Of a stretch of DNA of 64,000 nucleotides, positions 51,101 to 58,711 are shown one piece after another. The stretch spans positions 41,798,537 to 41,862,536 of the forward strand of contig JAPTHN010000012.1 of NCBI GenBank assembly GCA_026936325.1, in the 5' to 3' direction. Both the position numbers and the translations under genes were made by a program. A model generated the notes under the pieces. It did not search any database and was not told where the DNA came from. It saw only the letters and a program-made list of their open reading frames with translations. Within the stretch, counting starts at the first letter, position 1. The number at the start of each line of letters is the position of its first letter. This DNA comes from Platynereis dumerilii. Taxonomy: Eukaryota > Annelida > Polychaeta > Phyllodocida > Nereididae.

Positions 51101-54100
51101 GGGGGGCATTGGGCCATGCTCCCCCCCCCTCAGGCCCAAAATTAACATGGAAGAGATAGGAAAAGCCATGGAGCGCCCCGTATTCACCCCATGTAATGCC
51201 CCCCCCCCCTCAAGCCATTTCTAGATACGCCCCTGGATATTCAATACAATGAATACTGTCAACAAATAAGTTACCACTACCAAAATAACCAAACATATGC
51301 TTACGACTTTAGCTGTAGCCTGTAAACAGACATGAATGCATGCTTTACCTACCAGGAAGAAAACCCAGGTTATCTACTATCCTTTATTGATGTACAATGG
51401 ACACTTGGGCTAATAAGAGGTACCTAAAGGTTCCTAAAATGACCATCCACCCATAGTGCACACAAAATCACTATGAAGTGCTCTTTAAATTTTGGGTGGG
51501 AGCCACTTATGAAACCCACAACTTTTACTGAAGTCTGGTCTGAGAGAAAGTGTAAATATACTAAACATTTTATTATTGTGTTAATGTGCTGGGCACTCAT
51601 ATACTGGTCATGTAGTACATAATAGTAAAAGATAAAGAGCCATTTGAAAGGATCTAAAATGCTTAGAAAGTTCCTCTCAAAACTACTTGTGTTGGTTGAT
51701 TAACCTTCTCTAAAGAAATTCAGGACAGGTTGGTTTTTGAAATGCAAAATGGTTTTTAAACAACCAATGATGGTTTTTGCACAGAAGTTATGTTTTTCCC
51801 AAAACTTTCAGGATTCAATACAATAAAGCTGCATGGTATTTTGACAAACCTAAATTGGAATTATATGGAGGAGGACAATCTCAAAAACCTTTAAGGGTTT
51901 TTTAAAGAACTTTATTTTTAAAGTGTGGATGGAAAATTATTGTCTTATGTCCTGAATTTATGCACTTGGTAGGCTAATTAGGACTGAAAGGGGACACAGC
52001 AATGATATAAAGGATGATTGAAACTGATGTCCAACATAGGTCCAGGTCAACATGTGACCTGGCTAGAACAGGAATCAAACCCTGGTCCCAGGGATTGGCA
52101 GCCCAGTTCGCCATCTATAAATGAAAGATATCAATAGGCCAGACTAGCCGACTATATGTTATTCCATGAGGACCTTTACAGTCTGTCACTTTGATAAAGA
52201 AAAAATGAGGACCAGTTCACTGTGAAAAATGGCACTTTGTGATTCATAATAGCTGATGAAGTGTCGTCTTCTCTACTTTCAACATGGGAAACATAGAGGC
52301 TGTTTGATTAGTCATGATCAAGAGAAGGCCATTTGAATTGTCATAACTGATTTTAGAGTGAAAATCAGACGCATAATCCTTTCGTTTGGCTGTCACCAAC
52401 AAGTGGGATAAGTCTCCTTTAATCAAATTAACGTTGATAGTATTGGGTATGATCATGACAAATCATCAGCATGATGACACATTAAGAGCCATTTTCACAG
52501 TGCGACAGTCAACTCATTTTCTTTATCAAAGTGACAGACTGTATTAAACTAGTTGAGTCATTGTCAGCTTCTTGATACGGGCACACATACACGGCATGCT
52601 ATCTCCTTCAACTTTGGAGCTTTATTTGATTTACGATAACAAGTTATGAACAAATAACCTTCAGTTCTGGAAAATAGCTAAGAATAATTGTCCAGACAAG
52701 GAGGTGTGAAAGAAGAACGAGTTGAGCCATATTGATTAGTTCCATAAAAATTGTTATTATTTTAAAAGTGTATTTGATTTTGCATTACTTCATTCTTCCT
52801 CATTCCAAGTGTCATAAGCAAGCATTTATGATTATGATAAACTGCCTCTCCTCACAGCTACTCTTGACATACACCGTTGCTCAAAAATATCGAATACTTC
52901 CGCATTCTTCATTGAAATTGATAACTTTAGCAACTTCTGCTGGAGTGCAAGATGCTTGTTTCAGTTGTAACTGCTTCCAATGAATGTTTAAGGGAAGAAT
53001 ATGCTGTAGCTTAAAATGCATGCTGCAGCGTTAACCCCAGGAAAAGTTACAGCGGCACGAAATATGGAAAGTCAGGGGGTTTTTTAGGGTGATGCACACT
53101 AAACCAAAAATTAAAAATTCTTGCAAAAAATGTAGCTAAGGCTTTCAAAGAGTGATCAGAGAAGATGTCTTGACCTTGACAATGGACCATGCCAATTTTC
53201 ACACTCTGAAATTTACATTTATTTGACATTTTTCTCCAAAAAAGTATTCCATATTTATGAGCAGGAGTGTACATTGCCGGCCAAAAGTTTGGAAGCAGCA
53301 TCCTGCTCGCCAATGGATTAGAGTTACAAACATGGTTTCTGAGTGCTCTGGTTCTTTTTTGGCATATTATAATAGAGCTAAATGAGTGTAGTCAGGCAAA
53401 TTTGTGAAAAAAACATTACATTTCCATAGTTGCATAAAAAAATCAGGACATGTCAAAGTGAGTAATAAAACTTGGTTATTGCTTTTTGACTGGGATGGTT
53501 GCCCACTTATTTTAACTCATCTGTAGTTTTGAGACCAACAGACATTATACTGTCAAAACCCCTATTCCTATAATGATACATTTTCTTTTTTGATCAATTA
53601 GAAGAGATGTCATTTATTAAGATTCACAATTTCCTATCTGTTACACTCGGGAGTTTCTCGGACTGCATTCTAGTTCTTGTCTGAATAAGGACTGCTCCTG
53701 TTTGGAGTCTTCTGCCACTCTCAACAGCTCCTATCAGATACTCTAGGAAAAAATCCAACTAGACTCAAATGCCATCTCAAGAACAACAACATTCATGAAC
53801 CAAGCCTTTTCTTCTTCAGACAATTATGGATTACTTGATCCAAAAACACATTTCTGCCAAAAATTCAGCACAGCAAACAACAAAAACCACCCCCAACCCT
53901 GACAAAGACACTACCAGTGACCTGGGATCCAAAAATCTTGAGGATTCCATGGAAACTGGTACACCACAAACAACCAGTCCATCTAGGGCTGAACGGCGGG
54001 ACACAAATCCCCAACCACATCCATCTAACAAACTTCCATCAAACAACCCTCCTCCTAGACCATCCTCATCTACTAGTCCTCCAGAGGACAATCAAACATA

Positions 54101-57100
54101 AGGGGAAGAGGTTTAAATAGAAATAGTTTCAAAATTTAGAGTAGAAAATACCAAATATTCTACTACATTAAAATACCCTCATAAGTCATGGATAAAATAA
54201 TCCAATGGAACTGTCGCGGTTTTAGAGCCAATTTTGATGAAATTGACATCCTGGCTTTTGAGCTTCAACCATCCGTCTTCTGTCTTTAGAACACCGTCAT
54301 CTAAAGTATGGGAAATGATAAAAAAATACAAGGGAAGACATCGAAATCTAAGATAAGCCACCTCATAATTAGCAAATAAGTTAGCTGAAAAGTTCTCATA
54401 TAATTCTTCTTCAGAAAACTACAATCCAGAGTTCCAACATTTTAAAACACAGGCAGAACGTTTGGTGTTAAATATACGTTCAAACAATCTGGAAGAACAC
54501 AATACGTGTAGTCCTCTGACTATGGAAGACCTTAAGAAGGCACCGCAGAAAGCTAAAGATTCAGCTGTTGGACCAGATGAAATCCATTATCAGCTGCTAA
54601 AACACCTTCCTCCCCCATGCTTACTGACTCACCTTTACATCTTTAATATAATTTGGGATAATGGACTGTTGGAGAGAAGCTTCAATTATTCCAATCCCAA
54701 AGCCAGATAAGGATCACACTGATCCTGCTAATTACAGGCCCATTGCTTTGACAATCTGTCTATGCAAGACCATAGAAAGGATTGTTAAAAGTATTTGAGA
54801 TTATGTATATACAAAGAAAATAGTTTTCTTAGTACAAAATCTCAGATACTTTTCCATTCCACTGCCATGGATTATCATTCCCTGTCATGAAGTGATTAGA
54901 TATATTATATCAGTTTTTCACAGCTCATCCTCTAAATTCCATGTTATCTTTTTATCTTGACAAGTTTTCTCTTATGTGCGCAAACATTATTGGAAGCACA
55001 AGATTTTGCATGTTATTATTGAACTTTAATCTGCTTTGAGCAGACAGGTGTCATCCTAAGTGCTGCATGATGAATATATTGCAATTTTTTGTACTTAGAA
55101 CAACAATCCCTAAGAATTGTAAATCAGCAGGAGTACCTTACTCTTGACACTTCCTCCTTATCTATACATTTATGCAAGATTCCAGGTGGATGGAATCTTT
55201 TATTGGCTTGTATAGCACATATATAAAATTACAAGAGAAAAAGATAACAAATTGTCAGGTTCACACTTGATTAAAAAATATTGAGCGAAAGAATAAAACA
55301 AGCTGTAGGTGTATTATAGGTATGACCATCCCATTTTTTGCATGTGCAATTTTTGTTTCCCTTTAATTACATTTAAGAATTCATCAAATCATTTCACTCT
55401 GTTACAGTCAGCTGAATTGAACTAAAATGAAAAGTAGTTAAAAAAACTATTTATCCATCAAATCACTTGAACCCATTGTTACAGACAGTTAAAAAAACTA
55501 TTTATGAAACAAATCACTTCACTCAGTCACAGTTTATTGAATTGAAATGAATGAAAACTACTTATCAATCAAACTCCTTCACTCTGCTATGGTCAATTTA
55601 ACTGAATAGAATAAAAGATATTTATCAATGAAACCACTTTAAATTGTTTCAGTCAATTTTAAAAATTGAATTGAATTGAATGAAAAAGATTTATCAATCA
55701 AATCACTTCGATCTGTTACGGTCAATTGAATGAACTTAATGAATTGAATGGAAAATAGAAAATTAGTTATCAATCTAATTTATCACTTCATTTACTAACT
55801 GTCAAGTGAATTGAACTAAATGAAAACCATATATCAATCAAATCACCTCACATTGTTACAGTCATTTCAATTTAATTGAATTTAATGAAAGATGTTTATA
55901 AATGAAATTGCTTCACTCTGTCACAGACTTTTGTATTGAATTGAATGAAAAGTAGTTTAAAAAACTATTTACAAAACAATTTTAAATCGCTTCAATCCGT
56001 TACAATTGAAATTGAATTGAATGAAAAATATTATCAATCAAATCACTTCACTGAAGTTCACTGTGTAGCAGTCAAATGAAATTGAATTGAATGAAAACAA
56101 TTTATCAATCAAATCACTTCACGGTCAATTTAATTGAATGAATTGAACGATATTTATCATTTAAATTTCATTTTATTAAATTCAATGAAAATTTTTTAGT
56201 GTTTTTAAAAATTTTTATTATTCTTTATTTTTTTTATCATTTTATTTATTTTTTGTAAAAAAAAAAAAAAAAAATTCAATGAAAATTATTTATATCTTTT
56301 CCTTTCCTCTCTTACAGACTGTGGTGAGATAGTCGAGGAAACTCGGGCTGAGGCTTGCCAAGATAATCAGAATTCTGTCTGTAATGCGGGATTCAATTGT
56401 GACCTTGATGTATTTGACAGACCCCAATGCATCCATCCTTGCTACCAAGCAATTAGTGTAGAGGGGCGTTGTCTGTCTGAGCAAGGGTTTGAATGTTCCA
56501 TCATCGTTCGAGAAGGGACGTCACAATACGATGCGGTTTGCAGGTTAGCTTCGAATTTCTATCTGTTGTTGCATAAAGAATTTGTTTCAAATTTTGAAAT
56601 TTACATCGGTTCAAAGAGTTAAAAAATCGCCTTTGAATCGTTGTCAGTTAACAGTAGGGTGTCCCAAAAAAAACGAAAATCTGCAATTAATTGGGGCTAG
56701 CCTCTAAATGTGTTATGTAGTCCCTCTCTGACTCCAATGTACAATTTCAGCTCATTTAAAGGTGTTTTAGATGTTGCACAAGAGCCCCAAATATAGAAAG
56801 GGTTTAACATTAAATTTTCATGCGAAAATGGCTATTGTAGCTAATAGTTCACAAATTATCAGTTATTATTTAGAGGTTAGCCCCAATGAATTTCAGATTT
56901 TCACTTTTTTTGGGACACCCTGCTTAACAGGTATGTTAAAGAATTGTTTTTGCATTTTTACATATTTTGGCTTAATGAGTTGGTTCAAATTTCCCTAAAT
57001 TTTGGCTGCAAAGGAATTATACAATAGCTGTTTACTTTAATAGATCTGATTATGATTTCATCACTGAATAAATTATCTCCATTCCAGTTGTCGTGTGAAT

Positions 57101-57249
57101 TACCTCTACGCGGGACCTGACACGTGTATCAACCAAAACGTCATAATTATTTCGACATCTGTCATTGGAGGCCTTCTTGTGATTATCATCATTTCGATTT
57201 TCGTCGTCATCGCTGTGCGAAGGCGGAGAAGAAGGAACAACTCTTTTAT
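15133..57249 (+). CDS. Giant SEA/EGF transmembrane mucin, 3'-incomplete
   Basis: Seven coding exons join with consistent phase: 15133-15166, 15344-44662, 45674-45792, 47338-47396, 49470-49621, 56318-56543 and 57088-57249, giving 10,023 codons plus two bases. Domain order: signal peptide (residues 1-24, cleavage expected after IYA), unique N-terminus (25-91), Ser/Thr repeat domain (92-9695), unrepeated Ser/Thr/Pro stem (9696-9784), SEA domain (about 9786-9894), cysteine-rich EGF-like region (to about 9983), transmembrane helix (about 9988-10013), six arginines. This is the order of membrane mucins such as vertebrate MUC3/12/17. The family forms a heavily O-glycosylated barrier on apical surfaces, and the SEA domain usually self-cleaves and holds the two halves together. 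The role here is inferred from architecture. The backbone alone would be about 1 MDa. The cytoplasmic tail and stop codon were not found. Orthology to a named mucin is not claimed, because such repeat domains evolve independently. Confidence 0.9.
15344..44662 (+). CDS. Mucin coding exon 2, one exon of 29,319 bp
   Basis: The exon runs from an acceptor ending TTTCAG (15343) to a GTAAGT donor at 44663 with no stop. It encodes the rest of the signal peptide, about 67 unique residues (one N-glycosylation sequon NKT; a helix-prone stretch around YLVKSIKDVISPLL), 253 tandem repeats, and an unrepeated stem rich in Ser, Thr and Pro that ends PQPQDPVFG. The opposite strand is also open over long stretches, but only because the unit lengths are multiples of three. 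From memory, the longest human exon, in MUC16, is about 21.7 kb, so this would be among the largest known exons. The splice sites at both ends agree in phase with their neighbours, which argues that it really is one exon. Confidence 0.88.
15583..30168 (+). repeat. Mucin repeat array A1: 143 units of 102 bp
   Basis: The span is 14,586 bp, exactly 143 x 102, so there is no net indel. Each unit encodes 34 residues containing SVSTETTPMSSEATSEAG, with 18 Ser/Thr and six Glu and no Lys or Arg in the consensus. Variants sit mostly in the first two thirds: an AST form in units 3, 5 and 6, a Ser for Pro near 18491, a Lys near 18889, Arg for Gln near 20990, 21091 and 22723, and Ala for Thr near 22366. 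From about 22,800 to 30,168 I saw no variant. The array is coding, in the frame of the mucin. Confidence 0.97.
30169..43476 (+). repeat. Mucin repeat array B: 100 units of 132 bp, one A unit embedded
   Basis: Seven B units (30169-31095) are followed by one A unit (31096-31197) and then 93 more B units (31198-43476). Two units carry one extra codon, near 30577 and 31612. Each B unit has 44 residues including ASVATETT twice in a row, 22 Ser/Thr and five Glu. B shares its first six residues and its TTETSQ end with A, and differs mainly by the internal doubling of SVATETT and by SAPG in place of SEAG. Recurrent variants include ATGCTG (Leu) near 32341, 34981, 35641, 39733, 40789 and 42109. Confidence 0.97.
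43477..44394 (+). repeat. Mucin repeat array A2: nine units of 102 bp
   Basis: 918 bp is exactly 9 x 102. The units are the same 34-residue type as array A1, with one Ile for Thr near 43835 and one unit with TCTCAA and ACTTCT variants near 43985. After 44394 the sequence passes into a diverged unit that mixes A-like SVSTETT and B-like SVATET before leaving the repeat. Confidence 0.96.
44780..45645. repeat. Intronic minisatellite, unit about 52 bp
   Basis: About 17 tandem copies of a unit containing GGCTATTGTAATGGTTGG and CCCTCTTGTATGCTGTCAAG, with some short units of about 37 bp. It lies in the intron between mucin exons 2 and 3 and ends just before the exon 3 acceptor. Short open frames here (45330-45816) are by-products of the repeat. 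Confidence 0.93.
45674..45792 (+). CDS. Mucin coding exon 3 (start of SEA domain)
   Basis: Acceptor ACATTTTAG, exon of 119 bp, donor GTAAGT. It completes a Gly codon and reads GEVRLVIPGDVRYTG, then WDESLLDPESPLFQIV. This fits the opening strand and first helix of SEA domains, where a hydrophobic strand is followed by a loop and an S-x-x-F motif (here SPLF). It ends on a codon boundary (phase 0). Confidence 0.85.
45793..47017. other. Intron stretch with hairpin repeats
   Basis: 46500-46650 forms a long imperfect hairpin: AACAAAACAGCC on the left pairs with GGTTGTTTTGTT on the right around a GC-rich tip at about 46572. An inverted pair TTTTATCACC (46652) and GGTGATAAAAC (46925) bounds the stretch after it. 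46000-46440 is rich in TGACATCA/TGACCT-like short words. These look like MITE remains; no gene is seen. Confidence 0.55.
47018..47365 (+). repeat. 82-bp tandem repeat overlapping the exon 4 acceptor
   Basis: Three clear copies and one degenerate copy end at the real exon 4. Each clear copy has TTCTTAAAG followed by CTCTATAG, CTG and TCAATGCC, matching the true acceptor and exon start at 47338. The copies start at 47091, 47173 and 47255, spaced 82, 82 and 83 bp. Confidence 0.9.
47338..47396 (+). CDS. Mucin coding exon 4 (SEA domain middle)
   Basis: Short exon of 59 bp reading LYNSLASMPGFYEAIVKSF plus two bases of an Arg codon, between acceptor TTCTTAAAG and donor GTAGCC. Phase enters at 0 and leaves at 2, matching both neighbours. 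The three intronic repeats just upstream begin with near copies of this exon's first 26 bases and of its acceptor. Confidence 0.8.
48079..48396 (+). mobile_element. MITE family 3, complete copy (318 bp)
   Basis: Terminal inverted repeats CACTCTTGACAA and TTGTCAAGAGTG, flanked by TA on both sides. It lies in the mucin intron between exons 4 and 5 and serves as the unbroken reference for the split copy at 1845-3910. Confidence 0.88.
48883..49280 (+). mobile_element. MITE family 4, copy in mucin intron
   Basis: Begins TACACTGCTCACACAAATTA and ends with a diverged inverse near TTTAAGAAATGTGAG. The interior has degenerate CCTAA/TAACC words (49025-49115). It is related in inverse orientation to 58235-58645. 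Confidence 0.75.
49470..49621 (+). CDS. Mucin coding exon 5 (SEA cleavage site and end of SEA)
   Basis: 152 bp after an acceptor TTACAG. It completes Arg and reads EGSIIADTDLVYLDILDYTE and onward. GSIIA stands where SEA domains carry the G/S-V-V-V autocleavage motif (residues 9846-9847), so self-cleavage is plausible. Three N-glycosylation sequons follow (NRT, NAT, NFT). One Cys (FCRDL) lies in the last helix. It leaves in phase 1 at a GTATGT donor. Confidence 0.87.
49733..49835 (-). mobile_element. LINE 3'-end fragment with TTAC tail
   Basis: On the minus strand the sequence ends in four TTAC units after AATAAATA and GGATTTATGTTTCTTTTG. It lies just after mucin exon 5. Confidence 0.55.
49901..50169. 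mobile_element. Probable hAT-type MITE, G/C-tract rich
   Basis: Begins CAAGGGTGCCGGAGCAGGGG and ends with the near inverse TTCCGGCACCCCTG. It contains long G runs and a small hairpin (GCCCCTCCTGCCC with its inverse). No clean 8-bp duplication is left. Confidence 0.6.
50292..50658 (-). mobile_element. MITE family 1, copy 2 (367 bp)
   Basis: Terminal inverted repeats CAGCCAGGAAATTTGATATG and its near inverse. The body aligns with the copies at 6679 and 52179 throughout (for example GCTGTTTGATTAGTCATGAT). It lies in the mucin intron before exon 6. Confidence 0.85.
51084..51235. mobile_element. hAT-type MITE (152 bp)
   Basis: Begins CAGTGGCGTATTTAGGGG and ends with the near inverse TAGATACGCCCCTG, flanked by a perfect 8-bp duplication GATATTCA (51076-51083 and 51236-51243). 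TIR start and 8-bp target site are diagnostic of hAT. Confidence 0.9.
51943..52125 (-). mobile_element. tRNA-derived SINE
   Basis: On the minus strand, TGGCGAACTGGG (about 52102-52113) resembles a pol III A box, and GGTTTGATTCC (52070-52080) matches the B box with suitable spacing. The 3' half carries the conserved tail TTAGCCTACCAAGTGCATAA seen in the two other copies. It lies in the mucin intron before exon 6. The head could be a tRNA pseudogene, but the shared tail argues for a SINE. Confidence 0.75.
52179..52541 (-). mobile_element. MITE family 1, copy 3 (363 bp)
   Basis: Terminal inverted repeats CAGTCTGTCACTTTGATAAA and its inverse, flanked by TA. The body matches the other two copies, the one at 50292 in the same orientation. 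Confidence 0.87.
52870..53271 (+). mobile_element. MITE family 2, single copy (402 bp)
   Basis: Ends TACACCGTTGCTCAAAAATA and the inverse of TACACTCCTGCTCATAAATA. The body aligns over its length with 1320-1724. TA at both ends suggests a Tc1/mariner-type target. Confidence 0.85.
53640..54800 (+). mobile_element. Broken LINE (Jockey/I-like)
   Basis: Three parts in order. First, the end of an ORF1-like frame (53826-54101), low complexity and Pro/Thr/Ser-rich. Second, the start of ORF2 at about 54188 reading MDKIIQWNCRGFRANFDEID, the opening of an APE-type endonuclease. Third, the start of a reverse transcriptase domain (54462-54790: AVGPDEIHYQLLKHL, then PANYRPIALTICLCKTIERI). Most of the endonuclease is missing, there is a frame change near 54700, and the rest of the RT is gone. 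It lies in the mucin intron before exon 6. Confidence 0.85.
54801..55399. other. No feature seen (intron)
   Basis: AT-rich intron sequence between the LINE fragment and the degenerate tandem repeat. Confidence 0.5.
55400..56180. repeat. Degenerate AT-rich tandem repeat
   Basis: About a dozen diverged units of 55-75 bp, each with words like TTATCAATCAAATCACTTCA, CTCTGTTACAGTCA and TTGAATTGAATGAA. It lies upstream of the exon 6 acceptor. A poly-A run follows at 56257-56275. Confidence 0.85.
56318..56543 (+). CDS. Mucin coding exon 6 (cysteine-rich, EGF-like)
   Basis: 226 bp after a strong pyrimidine tract and TTACAG. It begins DCGEIVEE and carries nine cysteines; with the next exon there are 11 or so between SEA and membrane. 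The spacing near its end (C, then CSII, then CSCRVNYLYAG across the junction, then C) is EGF-like. EGF modules beside SEA are usual in MUC3/12/17-type mucins. It ends in phase 2 at GTTAGC. Confidence 0.85.
57088..57249 (+). CDS. Mucin coding exon 7 (transmembrane helix, basic stop-transfer)
   Basis: Acceptor ATTCCAG; 162 bp; donor GTGAGT at 57250. It completes a Ser codon, adds the last cysteines, then a 26-residue run of Ile, Val, Leu, Gly and Ser (about residues 9988-10013), six consecutive Arg and NNSF. The Arg block marks a type I membrane protein with the C-terminus inside the cell. It leaves in phase 2, so at least one more exon is needed. I found no convincing continuation up to 64000. 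Confidence 0.87.
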
Positions 57250-57287
57250 GTGAGTCTTTAATTTTTTGTAGATGGCATGTGTTTTGC

Positions 57288-57998
57288 GATGATGAATTTA
57301 CCTTCAGAGGATTCGGTTTAACATGTCCATAATTTTTGACGATGTTGCATCGTCTTCGTCAGTGGTTGTGTCGTGGGGCCGAGGTGTCACGTGACTCCCG
57401 AGAGTCACTTGACAGGAGCGGCGAGTAGATGGGGGTGAGCTCCAGTCCTTTATCTCTATTGAGGGATGGCTGGTGGCATTGAATTGGTTGGCCTCCTTGA
57501 TCTTCTGGCGGTACCAGTTGCAAGTCCTCTTTTTCCAAGGTGTTGTCCATCGTGCACTTATGTCCCGTATCATTCATGTGTTCCTTGATGGCTGAGTTGG
57601 TCCCCTTTCTGCTGGTATGTTCCTTGAACCTTGTTCCAAGATTCCTGCCTGTTTCTCCAATGTAAGTTTTGTCGCATCCTTGGCATTGGATGTGATAAAC
57701 TAAACCACATTGGTCTTCCTTCTTGATGCTGTCTTTAGGCTTGATCATTAGGCTCTTCAGAGTTTTAAACGGCTTGTGATAAGTGGGGACTTTGTGAGAT
57801 CTGAACAGTCTCTGGAGGTTCTTTGATGTAAGGCAGTGCAATGGGTGGTTTGTTGGAATTCTCCGTGGTTGATTGATCTTTCTGTTTCTTCTTGGGGATT
57901 TGAAGTACCCCACAACACAACCACCGACGAAGACGATGTGACATCGTCAAAAATTATGGACATGTTAAACCAAATCCTCTGAAGGTAAATTCATCATC
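57288..57998 (-). mobile_element. Penelope-like element fragment with inverted ends
   Basis: Inverted terminal repeats of about 90 bp (57288-57378 and about 57905-57998, starting GATGATGAATTTACCTTCAG) enclose a minus-strand frame with a GIY-YIG domain. The element begins 38 bp after the exon 7 donor of the mucin. No reverse transcriptase part is present, so this is a short derivative. Confidence 0.8.
57359..57913 (-). CDS. GIY-YIG endonuclease domain of a Penelope-like element
   Basis: 184 codons. Around residues 70-105 it reads GLVYHIQCQGCDKTYIGETG and continues with an Arg (TRFKEH), which fits the GIY-YIG core with its conserved Tyr pair, Gly and Arg and the C-x2-C insertion of Penelope-like elements. 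The family nicks target DNA for retroelement insertion. Upstream reverse transcriptase is absent. Mobile-element remnant, not a host gene. Confidence 0.83.
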   Translation of the reverse strand: MGYFKSPRRNRKINQPRRIPTNHPLHCLTSKNLQRLFRSHKVPTYHKPFKTLKSLMIKPKDSIKKEDQCGLVYHIQCQGCDKTYIGETGRNLGTRFKEHTSRKGTNSAIKEHMNDTGHKCTMDNTLEKEDLQLVPPEDQGGQPIQCHQPSLNRDKGLELTPIYSPLLSSDSRESRDTSAPRHNH

Positions 57999-58234
57999 AC
58001 TATGGATCCGAGGATAGAGAATCTACACACTAGAGGCATATCTTTAGTTCATATGTTTCTGCAGACCTGTTCAATCCCAGGCTGGGGCAGATGTAAAATA
58101 TGAAAGTATTGATTCCAAAAATCTTATATGTAGTGTGTAGTGTAGGCTATATATAAATCTGATGCAGATGTTTGTTGATTTTTTTCTACATTATTATATG
58201 ATATTTCATAGATCTTTTCACGTAAATATTTTGA

Positions 58235-58645
58235 TACACACACTTCTCACATTCATTATTTAAGGGAGTGAAGTGGCAATCATTGTAATTTCCAGTTATG
58301 ACTGTGTCCGTGATATGTGTATGAATAGCCAAAAATAATGAGTATGTAAGGATGATTTTACAGAAATTTAAGACAAAACACAGGGTCAACAGACTCAACA
58401 CATCACTTGTGGAAACAGACCCAAGGTTAGGTTTAAAATTAGGGTTACAAATAGATTTAGGTTTATGGATAGGGTTTTGGTTTGAGTTTTGGTTAACCCT
58501 GCGTTATTTAATTAAACTGCTGGTCCAAATCTCCGCGTATGTCAATTGTCTCTTACATTTGCTGAATTATATTCCACTGAAACAGTCATAACTGGCAAAA
58601 AGAATGAAAAAACTTCTTGCTCCCTTAATTCGTGTGAGCAGTGTA
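58235..58645 (-). mobile_element. MITE family 4, second copy
   Basis: Inverse of 48883-49280; its right end reads TTAATTCGTGTGAGCAGTGTA. It shares the degenerate TTAGG/GGGTT interior and the GTGGCAATNATTG block. Confidence 0.75.
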
Positions 58646-58711
58646 TAACAAAGTGGCACCACTCTTCATAAGGGTGCAAATGCAAACTTTGAGAAAAAAG
58701 AGAGGGAGGTA

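Noticed and set aside
52070-52113. Functional tRNA gene
   Set aside because: A and B boxes are present, but no cloverleaf can be formed by eye, and the sequence continues into a SINE tail.
57900-57960. Active hammerhead ribozyme
   Set aside because: The GAAA box is not intact in either end of the Penelope-like fragment.
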